A stretch of DNA of 64,000 bases from CAYHVK01 sp964360255 (GCA_964360255.1 CAYHVK010000005.1:1-64000), one strand, 5' to 3'; numbered from the stretch's first letter, positions 17,783 to 26,574 are shown. The notes: generated by a model not told the origin, from the sequence alone. A program made the numbers and translations.

Positions 17783-20700
17783 ATGGCCTATAAACCTCAA
17801 AGACCAATACGCATCGTAACAGCCGCCTCGCTTTTTGACGGCCACGACGCTTCGATCAATATCATGCGCCGAATTTTACAAGATATGGGCGCTGAGGTGA
17901 TTCACTTAGGTCATAATCGCTCGGTTCAAGACGTAGTGACCACAGCTCTTCAAGAGGGCGCTCAAGGTATTGCTGTCAGCTCTTATCAGGGCGGTCACAT
18001 GGAGTATTTCAAATTTATGAAAGATCTCCTGGTAGAAGCGGGAGCCCCTTACGTGAAAATCTTCGGTGGCGGTGGCGGCGTCATTGTTTATGAAGAGAAG
18101 AAAGAGCTTGAAGACTACGGTATCGATTGTATTTTTCATCCGGATGATGGCCGTCGTTTAGGCCTTGAGGGTATGATCGAGCTGATTATCAAAGCCTGCG
18201 ATTACGATATTCTTGAAGCGGCTCAAAAAGTTCAAAAGGTTGGCGTTCCGCAAATTATGAAATCGAACCCGATTCAACACCGTGAATTGGGTCTGGCACT
18301 CACTGCTGTCGAGTTAAGCGGTGATAAGTCTACTTCGCCTTCTAGGTTTGTTAAAGCTGGCGCTGTAGCTGGTTCAAAAGCTGGCACTTCTGAAAAGACG
18401 CCGCTTATTTTAGGCGTCACCGGCACCGGCGGCGCTGGCAAATCAAGCTTGGTTGATGAACTTATTCAAAGATTTTTAAATATTTACCCTGAAATTAAAA
18501 TTGGTGTTGTCTGTGTCGACCCATCGAAACAAAAAACCGGCGGCGGACTTCTCGGCGATCGCATTCGTATGAATTCCCTTTCTCGTGATCGGGTTTATAT
18601 GCGCTCAATGGCTTCGCGCGGGTCAGGCCGTGAAATTTCTGATCATCTGCCGGCCGCTTTAGATTTTTTAAAGACTCAAGATTTCGATCTGTTGATTGCT
18701 GAAACTTCAGGTATTGGTCAGGGCAGCTCGGCCATTCTCGATGTTTGTGACGTAAGCCTTTATGTGATGACCGCTGAATTCGGCGCTCAATCGCAACTTG
18801 AAAAAATCGACATGATTGATTTTGCCAACCTCATCGCCATCAATAAAGCTGATCGCCGTGGAGCCCAAGACGCCCATCGCGATGTGATTAAACAGTACCG
18901 TCGCTCGCATAAACTTTTTCACGACAACGGCCCGGTACCGGTTTACCTCACGCAAGCCTCAAACTTTAATGACAAAGGCGTCAACGAACTCTTTATCGGC
19001 ATTGCCAACACGCTTGTTGAAAAAACAAACGGATCAGCAGCAGATGGCAAAGGCTCAAATATTAAAAATTCTGAGCAAGGTTCAAGTCGAAAACTTGGCG
19101 GTTTTGATTTTACTATAACTCCTGAAAAGCAAAAGGCACTCGCTGGCTCGGCTCAGCAGACCATCGTGCCGGCTGAACGCCAAAATTACTTAGCGCAAAT
19201 TACGGGCAGTGTTCGCGATTATAAAAAAGCCACGAACGCGAAGTCAGTGGCGGCTCGCCAGTATCAATCTCTCGAACTGGCTGAAACACTTATTAAAGGT
19301 TCAGCGGCAGAAATTCAGGCGAAGAAAACCGAACTCCGTGCGCAATTCTCCGCCGAAGAGTGGGAGAAGCTGACGAGCTTTGACGACCTCGTTAAAACCT
19401 ACAGCGCCCGTGAATTTAAATACACCGTGCGCGGCAAAGAAATTAAACAATCCATGGTCAAAGCCTCACTCAGCGGAATTGAAATTCCACGCGTGGCAGT
19501 GCCGCAAACAAAAGACTGGGGCGATCGCTTTAAATTCTTAGCTCTTGAAAATGTCCCGGGAGAATTTCCGTTCACGGCAGGTACGTTCCAGCTTAAACGT
19601 AATGATGAAGAACCGATTCGTATGTTCGCTGGAGAAGGCCCGGCCGAGCGCACCAATCGTCGTTTTCATTTCTTATCTTCAGATTTACCGGTCAAGCGCC
19701 TCTCAACCGCATTTGACAGCGTGACTCTTTACGGAAATGACCCTGATCTGCGCCCTGATATTTACGGTAAAGTGGGTGAGTCGGGCGTGAGCATTTCAAG
19801 TCTCGAAGATATGAAGCTTCTTTATAAGGGCTTTGATCTTTGTGATCCAAAAACTTCGGTTTCGATGACCATCAACGGTCCAGCACCCATGATTCTCGCT
19901 TTTTTTATGAACACGGCTATTGATCAGCAAGTTGAGAAAAAAGAAAAAGAACTGGGCCGCAAATTAAGCGAGCAAGAGCACAAAGAAGTGGCGGCCTATG
20001 CCCAATCACAAGTGCGCGGAACCGTTCAAGCCGATATTTTAAAAGAAGATCAGGGTCAGAACACTTGCATCTTCTCAATTGATTTTGCACTCAAGATGAT
20101 GGGTGACATTCAAGAGTATTTTACGCGCAATAATGTGCGCAACTTCTACTCGGTATCAATCTCGGGTTATCACATCGCCGAAGCCGGAGCGAACCCGATC
20201 TCACAAGTGGCTTTCACCCTTTCAAATGCCTTCACTTTTGTTGAGTACTATCTCTCTCGTGGTCTGAGCATTGACGAGTTTGCTCCGAATCTTTCGTTCT
20301 TTTTCTCAAATGGACTCGACCCTGAATACACTGTGATTGGCCGCGTGGCTCGGCGTATTTGGGCCATTGCCATTAGGGATTTATATAAAGGCAATGATCG
20401 CTCGCAAAAATTAAAATATCATATTCAAACTTCAGGTCGCTCTCTGCACGCGCAAGAGATCGCATTTAACGATATTCGCACCACGCTTCAAGCGCTTTTG
20501 GCGATCAATGACAATTGCAATTCATTGCATACGAATGCTTATGATGAGGCGATTACGACTCCTACAGAAGAGTCTGTGCGTCGGGCTCAGGCCATTCAGC
20601 TTATTATCAATCGTGAATTTGGTCTGACCTATAACGAGAACCCGATGCAAGGCAGTTATTTAACAGACTGGCTGACAGATAAAGTCGAAGAGGCCGTGCT

Positions 20701-21124
20701 TGAAGAGTTTTTAAAAATCAATGCTCGCGGCGGAGTGCTCGGTGCCATGGAGACTCAATACCAGCGGGGTAAAATTCAAGAAGAGTCGATGTATTACGAA
20801 ACGCTGAAGCACAACGGGCAGTTTCCGATTATTGGCGTGAATACTTTTGTCGATCCGAAGACTTTAGAGAAAGGTTACGTGCCGCCAAAAATTGAAATGG
20901 CGCGCGCTTCGGCCGATGAAAAGAAACTTTGTCTCGATCGAACTGAGAAGTACAAAGTCGATCATAAGCCTCAAGCTCAGAAAGAGCTTGAGAACTTAAA
21001 GAATGTCGCATTAGCAGGTGGAAACGTGTTCGCCGCGCTGATGTCGGCGGCGAGACACTGTACGCTCCATCAAATGACGAAGGCGCTATTTGAAGTCGGT
21101 GGTCAGTACCGTCGGAATATTTAG
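17783..21124 (+). CDS. icmF: Fused isobutyryl-CoA mutase with G-protein chaperone
   Basis: A 1113-residue single-chain B12 mutase. Residues ~10-145 form the cobalamin-binding domain with FDGHDAS (Asp19, axial His21, Ser24). Residues ~205-420 form the MeaI-type GTPase, with P-loop G-T-G-G-A-G-K-S at 214-221, E-T-S-G at 307-310 and N-K-A-D at 354-357. From ~545 to the end lies the mutase TIM-barrel and substrate domain (A-G-E-G-x-A-E-R-T-N, S-I-S-G-Y-H-I-A-E-A-G-A). This order is that of IcmF, which isomerises isobutyryl-CoA and n-butyryl-CoA (some act on isovaleryl-CoA), with the GTPase loading and guarding the cofactor. AAGGAAAT precedes the ATG. It ends the acyl-CoA run begun by hbd. Substrate choice could not be read with certainty. 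Confidence 0.93.
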   Translation: MAYKPQRPIRIVTAASLFDGHDASINIMRRILQDMGAEVIHLGHNRSVQDVVTTALQEGAQGIAVSSYQGGHMEYFKFMKDLLVEAGAPYVKIFGGGGGVIVYEEKKELEDYGIDCIFHPDDGRRLGLEGMIELIIKACDYDILEAAQKVQKVGVPQIMKSNPIQHRELGLALTAVELSGDKSTSPSRFVKAGAVAGSKAGTSEKTPLILGVTGTGGAGKSSLVDELIQRFLNIYPEIKIGVVCVDPSKQKTGGGLLGDRIRMNSLSRDRVYMRSMASRGSGREISDHLPAALDFLKTQDFDLLIAETSGIGQGSSAILDVCDVSLYVMTAEFGAQSQLEKIDMIDFANLIAINKADRRGAQDAHRDVIKQYRRSHKLFHDNGPVPVYLTQASNFNDKGVNELFIGIANTLVEKTNGSAADGKGSNIKNSEQGSSRKLGGFDFTITPEKQKALAGSAQQTIVPAERQNYLAQITGSVRDYKKATNAKSVAARQYQSLELAETLIKGSAAEIQAKKTELRAQFSAEEWEKLTSFDDLVKTYSAREFKYTVRGKEIKQSMVKASLSGIEIPRVAVPQTKDWGDRFKFLALENVPGEFPFTAGTFQLKRNDEEPIRMFAGEGPAERTNRRFHFLSSDLPVKRLSTAFDSVTLYGNDPDLRPDIYGKVGESGVSISSLEDMKLLYKGFDLCDPKTSVSMTINGPAPMILAFFMNTAIDQQVEKKEKELGRKLSEQEHKEVAAYAQSQVRGTVQADILKEDQGQNTCIFSIDFALKMMGDIQEYFTRNNVRNFYSVSISGYHIAEAGANPISQVAFTLSNAFTFVEYYLSRGLSIDEFAPNLSFFFSNGLDPEYTVIGRVARRIWAIAIRDLYKGNDRSQKLKYHIQTSGRSLHAQEIAFNDIRTTLQALLAINDNCNSLHTNAYDEAITTPTEESVRRAQAIQLIINREFGLTYNENPMQGSYLTDWLTDKVEEAVLEEFLKINARGGVLGAMETQYQRGKIQEESMYYETLKHNGQFPIIGVNTFVDPKTLEKGYVPPKIEMARASADEKKLCLDRTEKYKVDHKPQAQKELENLKNVALAGGNVFAALMSAARHCTLHQMTKALFEVGGQYRRNI

Positions 21125-21167
21125 AGTTCTTGCGCTTAACATCGTTGTGCTAAATGATTAACGTGAT

Positions 21168-23255
21168 TTAATTAATGTAGCTGTAATTTTCTGTACTGTA
21201 GTCGCCATCCAGATCGCCCTTGATTCTGTAACCATCTTTTAAGCCAGTCTGAATGCTGGCATCTTTGAAAATAACATGACCATTATTCCTAAACAGAATG
21301 TGCCGCAATCTTGATGAGCTCGAATTTATGTTCTTTTGGTAGAGAGCATATATTTCGGCTAGCTTTTTAGGGCTTAACTTAAGACGTGAAACAGCCTCAG
21401 CTGCTTCGTGACTATAAGATCCATTTTTAACTGCTGTAATATAAGCTTCGGCTAGTATATTTGATAATGCTTCGCCTTTAACAACTGCAGTGGGAGAGAA
21501 GGCTATGCGAGTATTTAGGCTGTATTGAGTGGTTTGGTCTAATTTGTACCAGCTCTGTGCAAGCTTTTTTTCAACCAATAAATCGCCTGTAAGAAAACGT
21601 TCGGTATTCCAAACTGAAAATTTTCTCGACACGGCAACATCAATAATTGATAAAATATTTGCTGAAGAAAGTCGCTGACCTTGAGCGGCCATTTCAAGAC
21701 TAATTCTAGCTTTTTCTTCGTCCTTTTGTGTCTTTGCTGAGTTGATCCAGGTCTGTAATAAGGTCGCTGGGGCTATCGGAGACAAAACAATCTGTTTCAT
21801 AAGCGCAGCACTCTCACCCATATAACTAGGTGGATTAACTAGTGCTGTAGATAGCAACTGATAACGTTGGTCATATTGACCTCCGCCACCTGAGGCAACA
21901 GCATAAGCGCTGATCCATAAAGCTTCAGCCGATTCTTTTTTAAATCGTGGCCAGTTTTTAGCAAAAGATTGAGTCAGTTTTAAAGTTAGAGCCGCGTCTT
22001 TTTCATGAATTTCAGAGCAAGTGACGATGCTGAAGTGCTCTTTTTTAGTGAAATCGTAGTTTTTAACAACAGTAACATCGACATACTTTCTGTATTCGGC
22101 TTTATCGTCTAATAACGAACAAATTGTGTCCGTATTAGCACGAGTGGGTACTAATAGTCTTTCGCGGAATATTTTTCTTAAAGTTCCATCAAACACTTGT
22201 GAGGTGATCCAGCCAATTCTTTTCTTCATCTCTAAGAAATCGATTTTATCTGTAAGGATTACGCCTTGCATTCCGAGGAGGGAGTTAACTTTGTCAACTA
22301 TAGCTATGTTGCTCTTTAGAGATAAAAGTTCTTTCTGAACTTCAGCTGAATTCTCTTTAAAGTTTTCTTTAACATTGTCGCTGATAAAGCGAGCGACAGT
22401 AGGGAGGTAAAGTAATACATTTTGCGATAGCATTTCCATTGAATTTCTAAGACGAGTGGCCACACTTAATTTGTCGTCTTGCAAGAGACACATTTTAGCT
22501 TTAATTCCGTAGCCAGCATCTTGCTTCTTTAGTCCCGCAATAGAAGTGCGATTGTAAGCTGACATTGTATCATTCCAGATTTTAGCTGCCGTACTAACTT
22601 TATTTGATTCAAGATGCTGTCTATAGCTACCTAAATCATTTAAGAATTTACGCAATGACGGAGCTATTCTGACTCCCGCCGGGGCGACGCCATCGAAGCC
22701 GTAAATGATAGGTGCATTCTCAAAAACGCGAGACATTTGATCGCTAAATGACGAACCAAATGGACCATAACGTGTTGAAACGATTCTCTGAGCTTCGGCG
22801 CCATTGATGCCGTCGTCGACTAAAACTCTTAAGTATTCTTCAGGTGTACGGTGATCTTTTGTTTTTCCAGCGAGAGTGTTGCAGCCGAATAAATAGACCT
22901 CTTTAAGATCTTTAACGATTCCATCACAGGTATTTTTGCACGAAGCTGTAGTGAGCTCTTTCAATGAAAGAGAGATGTCACTGTCCTTGCCGAAAAAGCT
23001 ACCGCCGAAATGACCTGAAATTAATAAGACATCGCATTTGATGCCGGCCTCGCAGGCCTTCGCGAACCATTGAGATTTATTGTTGGCATCGGCAAATTTA
23101 GTTAGTTCGGTAAATGTAAATTCATTGGGATTTAATTTGCTTTTAAAGACTGTTAGCTCGTCGCTTGAGTTAATAGTAATTGAGCAGACATTATATTTGG
23201 CCCAAGAAGCTTGGGCCGTAAAAAGCAAAATTAAAAGTATTCCAATGTTTTTCAT
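21168..23255 (-). CDS. Secreted protein with a possible caspase-like (clan CD/CHAT-like) peptidase domain
   Basis: The start at 23255 follows GGAG and puts the signal peptide (residues 1-19, ending S-W-A) at the N-terminus; the frame is open six codons further up. The product has 695 residues. Residues ~70-190 show a hydrophobic strand leading to S-G-H82-F-G-G, then a second strand V-Y-L-F-G-C125-N-T-L-A-G, then an I-Y-G-F-D-G-V-A-P turn. A His after a strand and a Cys after the next strand is the catalytic layout of clan CD peptidases and CHAT domains. The remaining ~500 residues are mostly helical and unrecognised. It is 29 bases behind the Cys-repeat gene and likely cotranscribed with it. 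The peptidase call is inference from motif and layout only. Confidence 0.6.
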   Translation of the reverse strand: MKNIGILLILLFTAQASWAKYNVCSITINSSDELTVFKSKLNPNEFTFTELTKFADANNKSQWFAKACEAGIKCDVLLISGHFGGSFFGKDSDISLSLKELTTASCKNTCDGIVKDLKEVYLFGCNTLAGKTKDHRTPEEYLRVLVDDGINGAEAQRIVSTRYGPFGSSFSDQMSRVFENAPIIYGFDGVAPAGVRIAPSLRKFLNDLGSYRQHLESNKVSTAAKIWNDTMSAYNRTSIAGLKKQDAGYGIKAKMCLLQDDKLSVATRLRNSMEMLSQNVLLYLPTVARFISDNVKENFKENSAEVQKELLSLKSNIAIVDKVNSLLGMQGVILTDKIDFLEMKKRIGWITSQVFDGTLRKIFRERLLVPTRANTDTICSLLDDKAEYRKYVDVTVVKNYDFTKKEHFSIVTCSEIHEKDAALTLKLTQSFAKNWPRFKKESAEALWISAYAVASGGGGQYDQRYQLLSTALVNPPSYMGESAALMKQIVLSPIAPATLLQTWINSAKTQKDEEKARISLEMAAQGQRLSSANILSIIDVAVSRKFSVWNTERFLTGDLLVEKKLAQSWYKLDQTTQYSLNTRIAFSPTAVVKGEALSNILAEAYITAVKNGSYSHEAAEAVSRLKLSPKKLAEIYALYQKNINSSSSRLRHILFRNNGHVIFKDASIQTGLKDGYRIKGDLDGDYSTENYSYIN

Positions 23256-23284
23256 TTGGTCTCCGAAACCCAAAAGTATTTGCC

Positions 23285-23701
23285 TTAGTTATTTCTGCAG
23301 AGCTGAGAAGCTTTAGACGCTGCTGGTTTGATGCATCCGAAAGTGTTGCATGAACCGCCAGCTTCGTAGCATCCGAAAGTATTGCAGCCGCCACCTGGTT
23401 TATAGCAGCCAAAAGTGTTGCAACCACCGCCAGCAAAATAGCAGCCGAATGTATTACATCCACCGCCTTCAGCGTATTTGCCGAACGTATTCACTCCTAC
23501 ACATTGTGGAACGCGATAAGCTTGGCGACCAATAATATTGATAATGCCGTTTCTATAGCAAGCCGCCTCATCAGCATAAGTGCGTGTTACTTGTTCGCAG
23601 CGATCAAGAAGTCTTTCGAGACGTTGATTGATATCGCGGTTCTGCGCGAAGCTAGTCGATACAGATAATAGAACAAGAACTGATAGGATAAATGCTTTCA
23701 T
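23285..23701 (-). CDS. Small secreted protein with CNTFGC tandem repeats
   Basis: A 138-residue protein with a signal peptide (residues 1-20, ending S-F-A-Q). Residues 21-66 are helical with Cys35 and Cys48. Residues 67-126 are five 12-residue repeats of the form G-G-G-C-N-T-F-G-C-Y-x-[AP]. The first has lost both Cys (Val70, Lys75), and the other four carry eight Cys spaced C-x4-C. The Cys could form a ladder of disulphides, bind metal, or crosslink the protein to a surface layer. AGGAG precedes the ATG. It is the first gene of a likely operon with the caspase-like protein. The family was not recognised. Confidence 0.85.
   Translation of the reverse strand: MKAFILSVLVLLSVSTSFAQNRDINQRLERLLDRCEQVTRTYADEAACYRNGIINIIGRQAYRVPQCVGVNTFGKYAEGGGCNTFGCYFAGGGCNTFGCYKPGGGCNTFGCYEAGGSCNTFGCIKPAASKASQLCRNN
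23324..23503 (-). repeat. Five 36-bp coding repeats (CNTFGC units)
   Basis: The segment encodes residues 67-126 of the small secreted protein. The four downstream units are nearly identical at DNA level and the first has diverged. The period is exactly 36 bases, so unit number can change without a frameshift. Confidence 0.9.
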
Positions 23702-24054
23702 AATTAAACTCCTGTAAAAAACACCGTATAGAATGGCAAAGGGCCGTAGTATAGGGTTGTTAAAGAAACGCAGTATAAAGGGTGCGCGGAGTTTAAAAAA
23801 TAGGAGCTGTAAACAAGATAGGGCTGTCTAAGATTTTGACAGCCCTTGTATGAGTATCGCTGACAAGAGAAGGCACCTCCAACGTTGGAGTCGCATTGCG
23901 TTCAGAGAAAAGTGTGCCGTCTCCGGTCCGGACGGTCACAGAATTACGACTTTAACGGAAACAAAGCTTACCTACGCGAAACAAAGTTTACCCACGTGAA
24001 TCAAAGGCTTATCTACGTGAAGCAAAATCAAAAGCTGAGTACGCGACTCAAAAA
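23702..24054. other. Gap with two hairpins and degenerate 20-bp direct repeats
   Basis: No gene was seen. AGGGCTGTC (23820-23828) and GACAGCCCT (23838-23846) form a perfect 9-bp stem around TAAGATTTT. A second, imperfect palindrome lies at 23914-23939 (GTGCCGTCTCCGG against CCGGACGGTCAC). From 23958 to about 24029 four degenerate units begin GAA-x-CAAA and end in TACG or CACG, with periods of 20, 20 and 21 bases. The promoter of the Cys-repeat gene should lie at 23710-23790, but no clear pair stands out. Confidence 0.5.
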
Positions 24055-24390
24055 CTATTCTAAACGAATCGAGCCATCGGCTTTTAAAACGATTACGCCG
24101 CTGATCTCTGAACCGGCAGATTGCATGCACTGAAAGTTATCAGCGCGCACTAAGATCCCTTTTTCAACTACATCCGCCAGGGACAATGGGCACGTTTGAT
24201 TTTCGGCGAAAAAACGAACATCTGAAACGTTGGCGCGGCAGAGGCCTGAAGAAACGGGACCAACCGATTCTACGGTGGCGATGATCTGAGCTTCGCCGAG
24301 ACAGTTCTGTGCTTTATCTAGGTTGGCTTGTGCTAAAGCTGAAGTCGCACCAGTTAAAACTAATAGAATTGAAAATAAAGCCGATTTCAT
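24055..24390 (-). CDS. Small secreted protein of unknown function
   Basis: The start at 24390 follows GGAG by seven bases and gives a clean signal peptide (residues 1-20, ending A-L-A); the frame is open for 38 more codons upstream without support. The mature ~90 residues have four Cys (N-C-L, L-C-R, T-C-P, Q-C-M) in a beta-rich pattern, so two disulphides are plausible. The order of strands and the closing 'G-V-I-V-L-K-A-D-G-S-I' suggest a compact all-beta fold. No family was recognised. It is the lone gene between the acyl-CoA dehydrogenase, 232 bases upstream on the same strand, and a repeat-rich gap. Confidence 0.7.
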   Translation of the reverse strand: MKSALFSILLVLTGATSALAQANLDKAQNCLGEAQIIATVESVGPVSSGLCRANVSDVRFFAENQTCPLSLADVVEKGILVRADNFQCMQSAGSEISGVIVLKADGSIRLE

Positions 24391-24496
24391 AAATATCTCC
24401 TTTGATGAGTGAGTTTGAACCCAGAATTTAGGTTTTAAACTTTGAGTTGCCTTTTTGTAACGGATTTCTGTGAGCGGCTCAAGAGGAGCGGCCATC

Positions 24497-24522
24497 CTCG
24501 CCAAATTTAAACAAATGGCGAG
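24497..24522. repeat. Hairpin in the acyl-CoA dehydrogenase 3' region
   Basis: CTCGCCA (24497-24503) pairs with TGGCGAG (24516-24522) around a 12-base AT-rich loop. It lies between the dehydrogenase stop and the next start on the same strand. There is no T-run, so terminator function is unproven. Confidence 0.5.
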
Positions 24523-24622
24523 AATTTAATGCAGATTGAACTCTAGCAGATTGAGGCCTATCAAATTAACTCTTAAGGCCATTTGCCGCTAAATGACGTG
24601 ATTATGATTCACAAGCCGTTTT

Positions 24623-25777
24623 TTACGAAAGCTCGAGCTTTGCAATTGTCTGAAGCTGCATATTCGATGTGCCTTCATAGATCTGGCCGATTTTAGCATC
24701 GCGGTAGTACTTCTCAATCGGATATTCTTTAGTAAAACCGTTCCCACCGAAAAGATCCACACCAATAGAGCAGATTTTTTCAGCCGTACGCGAAGAGTAA
24801 AGCTTTGCCATAGCAGCTTCTTTTAAAAAGTCCTTACCAGAATCTTTGAGGCGAGCCGCATTGTAAACCATCAAGCGCGAAGCTTCGAGCATCGTGCGCA
24901 TTTCAGCCAATTGAAATTGAACGCCTTGAAACTCAGCAATAGATTTGCCGAATTGTTCGCGGGATTTTACGTAAGCGAGAGTGGCGTCGTACGCTCCTTG
25001 AGCAATACCCACCATCTGTGCGCCAATACCGATTCGGCCTTCATTGAGTGTTTCAATGGCAATTTTATAACCTTTGCCCACTTCGCCGATGACGTTTTCT
25101 TTCGGCACGACGCAGTTTTCAAATAACAATTCACAAGTCGAGCTGGCGCGAATACCAAGCTTGTCTTCTTTTTTGCCGACAGAGAAACCTTTCATATCGC
25201 GCTCAACGATAAAGCCAGTGATACCTTTATAACCTTTTGCTGGGTCCATGTTCGCGAACACCAAGAAGAGGTTCGCTTCGCCCGCATTTGTGATCCAAAG
25301 CTTATGGCCATTCAAAACAAAGTGATCGCCTTTGTCTTCAGCCTTAAGCTTAAGAGCAAAAGCATCTGAGCCAGATGAAGATTCAGAGAGAGCGTACGCT
25401 CCCAACCATTTTTGCGCCATAAGCGGTAAGTATTTATCTTTTTGTTTGTCAGTGGCCCATTTGATAATGGCGTTTGTGACAAGAGTATTTTGTACGTCCA
25501 CCATGACGCTGACTGATCCGTCAACGCGGCCTAATTCTTCAATGGCTAGGCAAGCCATTGTGAAGGTAGAGCCCGCTCCACCAAATTTTTCTGGCGTTTC
25601 GATTCCCATTAAACCCATGGCGAAAAGTTTTGGGAGGAGATCAAGATCCATCTTGGCTTCGGCGTCCATTTTGTGAACGAGAGGTTTGATTTCAGCTTCA
25701 GCGAACTCGCGTACGGCCTCGCGAAATGCAACTTCGTCTTCTGTGAACTGAGTAAGGGCGCGAAAATCTGATGACAT
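24623..25777 (-). CDS. Acyl-CoA dehydrogenase
   Basis: A 384-residue FAD flavoprotein that puts a double bond between C2 and C3 of an acyl-CoA and passes electrons to ETF. The catalytic base is Glu368 in I-Y-E-G-T-S-N near the C-terminus, the position used in short-, medium- and short/branched-chain enzymes, not the isovaleryl type. FAD-binding A-L-S-E-S-S-S-G-S-D and W-I-T-N-A segments are intact, as is the A-M-A-K-L-Y C-terminal helix. GGAG precedes the ATG. It diverges from the B12-binding gene with only 29 bases between starts. Together with hbd, enoyl-CoA hydratase and icmF it suggests branched or short acyl-CoA breakdown, although it is not in that operon. Confidence 0.93.
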   Translation of the reverse strand: MSSDFRALTQFTEDEVAFREAVREFAEAEIKPLVHKMDAEAKMDLDLLPKLFAMGLMGIETPEKFGGAGSTFTMACLAIEELGRVDGSVSVMVDVQNTLVTNAIIKWATDKQKDKYLPLMAQKWLGAYALSESSSGSDAFALKLKAEDKGDHFVLNGHKLWITNAGEANLFLVFANMDPAKGYKGITGFIVERDMKGFSVGKKEDKLGIRASSTCELLFENCVVPKENVIGEVGKGYKIAIETLNEGRIGIGAQMVGIAQGAYDATLAYVKSREQFGKSIAEFQGVQFQLAEMRTMLEASRLMVYNAARLKDSGKDFLKEAAMAKLYSSRTAEKICSIGVDLFGGNGFTKEYPIEKYYRDAKIGQIYEGTSNMQLQTIAKLELS

Positions 25778-25806
25778 AATGTCTCCTGAACGTTAGCTTC
25801 TAAAGT

Positions 25807-26196
25807 ATGAATCCTATTCGAGTACTTATAGCAAAGCCAGGCCTAGATGGTCACGACCGCGGTGCAAAAGTTGTGGCCCGGGGCTTACGTGATGCCGGAT
25901 TCGAAATCATTTATACGGGTCTTCACCAAACTCCTGAGATGGTGGTGAACTCAGCCCTTCAAGAAGATGTGGATATTGTAGGCTTGTCGGTGCTTTCAGG
26001 GGCTCATTTGCCCTTAGTGACAGAAATTCAGCGCTTGATGAAATCAAAAGACATCATAAAGCCCATTTTCGTAGGCGGGATCATTCCGCCTGATGACGCA
26101 AAGCAGTTGTTAGAGCAGGGTGTATCTGCCGTTTTCGGGCCAGGTTCAAGTATTAACGAAATCGTCGAAAAAGTTAGAAAGTTGGTCGCGGAGTAG
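25807..26196 (+). CDS. Stand-alone B12-binding subunit of an acyl-CoA mutase
   Basis: A 129-residue protein equal to the C-terminal cobalamin domain of methylmalonyl-CoA mutase. D14-G-H16-D-R-G19 is the D-x-H-x-x-G motif whose His replaces dimethylbenzimidazole on cobalt. G-L-S-V-L-S-G-A-H and V-G-G-I-I-P are the other two conserved loops. No mutase large subunit is adjacent, so it must pair with one encoded elsewhere, in the manner of two-part McmA1/McmA2 or IcmA/IcmB enzymes. The cell would then have both this split enzyme and the fused IcmF at 17783. No strong ribosome-binding site precedes the ATG, but the N-terminus matches the family's usual start. Confidence 0.88.
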   Translation: MNPIRVLIAKPGLDGHDRGAKVVARGLRDAGFEIIYTGLHQTPEMVVNSALQEDVDIVGLSVLSGAHLPLVTEIQRLMKSKDIIKPIFVGGIIPPDDAKQLLEQGVSAVFGPGSSINEIVEKVRKLVAE

Positions 26197-26271
26197 GCGC
26201 CAGCTGTCTAAAGATTTGCCGTTCAGTTGTTTAAGACTTGGCGATTGTGGAGTGGGCTGCCTACAGTCAAG

Positions 26272-26365
26272 TTGCCTAACTGAGCAAAATCAGCTCTATG
26301 TAGAGCTAAAATTAAATTGAGATCTAATAGATTCCAGCACGAGAGAATTTTGCTCAGCTCGGCAA
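26272..26365. repeat. Interrupted inverted repeat with nested hairpin
   Basis: The 19-base arms 26272-26290 and 26347-26365 match at 17 positions (TTGCC...CTGAGCAAAAT against its complement). Between them AGCTCT/AGAGCT (26292-26307) forms a perfect inner hairpin. The ~95-base structure sits past the stop of the B12-binding gene and could be a terminator, an mRNA 3' structure, or a small RNA. The flanking bases 26197-26271 and 26366-26457 hold no gene that I could see. Confidence 0.55.
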
Positions 26366-26457
26366 CTCATATTTTGTCGACCTCTTAAAGAACGAAAGCT
26401 TTAAAATTTTTTGTTTTTCAATAATCTTTGAGATTAGTTTGTCTATAAAATTAATTT

Positions 26458-26574
26458 TTAAACGTTAGCGGCAAGGCTAATAAGCAGGTTCAATAAAAAT
26501 AAACTAATACCAGCGAAAATAACTTTTTGAATCGTGCTTGAAACAAGTGATTCATTTATTTTTACATCGTTCAT
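26458..26574 (-). CDS. Possible 38-residue membrane protein
   Basis: On the reverse strand ATG at 26572-26574 is preceded by GGAG at a six-base spacing and opens a 38-codon frame ending in TAA. The first ~16 residues are polar (M-N-D-V-K-I-N-E-S). Residues ~17-36 are an unbroken apolar run (V-I-F-A-G-I-S-L-F-L-L-N-L-L-I-S-L) long enough to cross a membrane once, with the N-terminus likely inside. A strong ribosome-binding site plus a perfect single helix is the usual look of a real small membrane protein. No family was recognised. It lies alone between the B12-binding gene and a secreted-protein gene. Confidence 0.5.
   Translation of the reverse strand: MNDVKINESLVSSTIQKVIFAGISLFLLNLLISLAANV

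Noticed and set aside
23324..23503. CRISPR-like array from 36-bp repeats
   Set aside because: The repeats are head to tail without spacers, are in frame, and encode the CNTFGC protein units.
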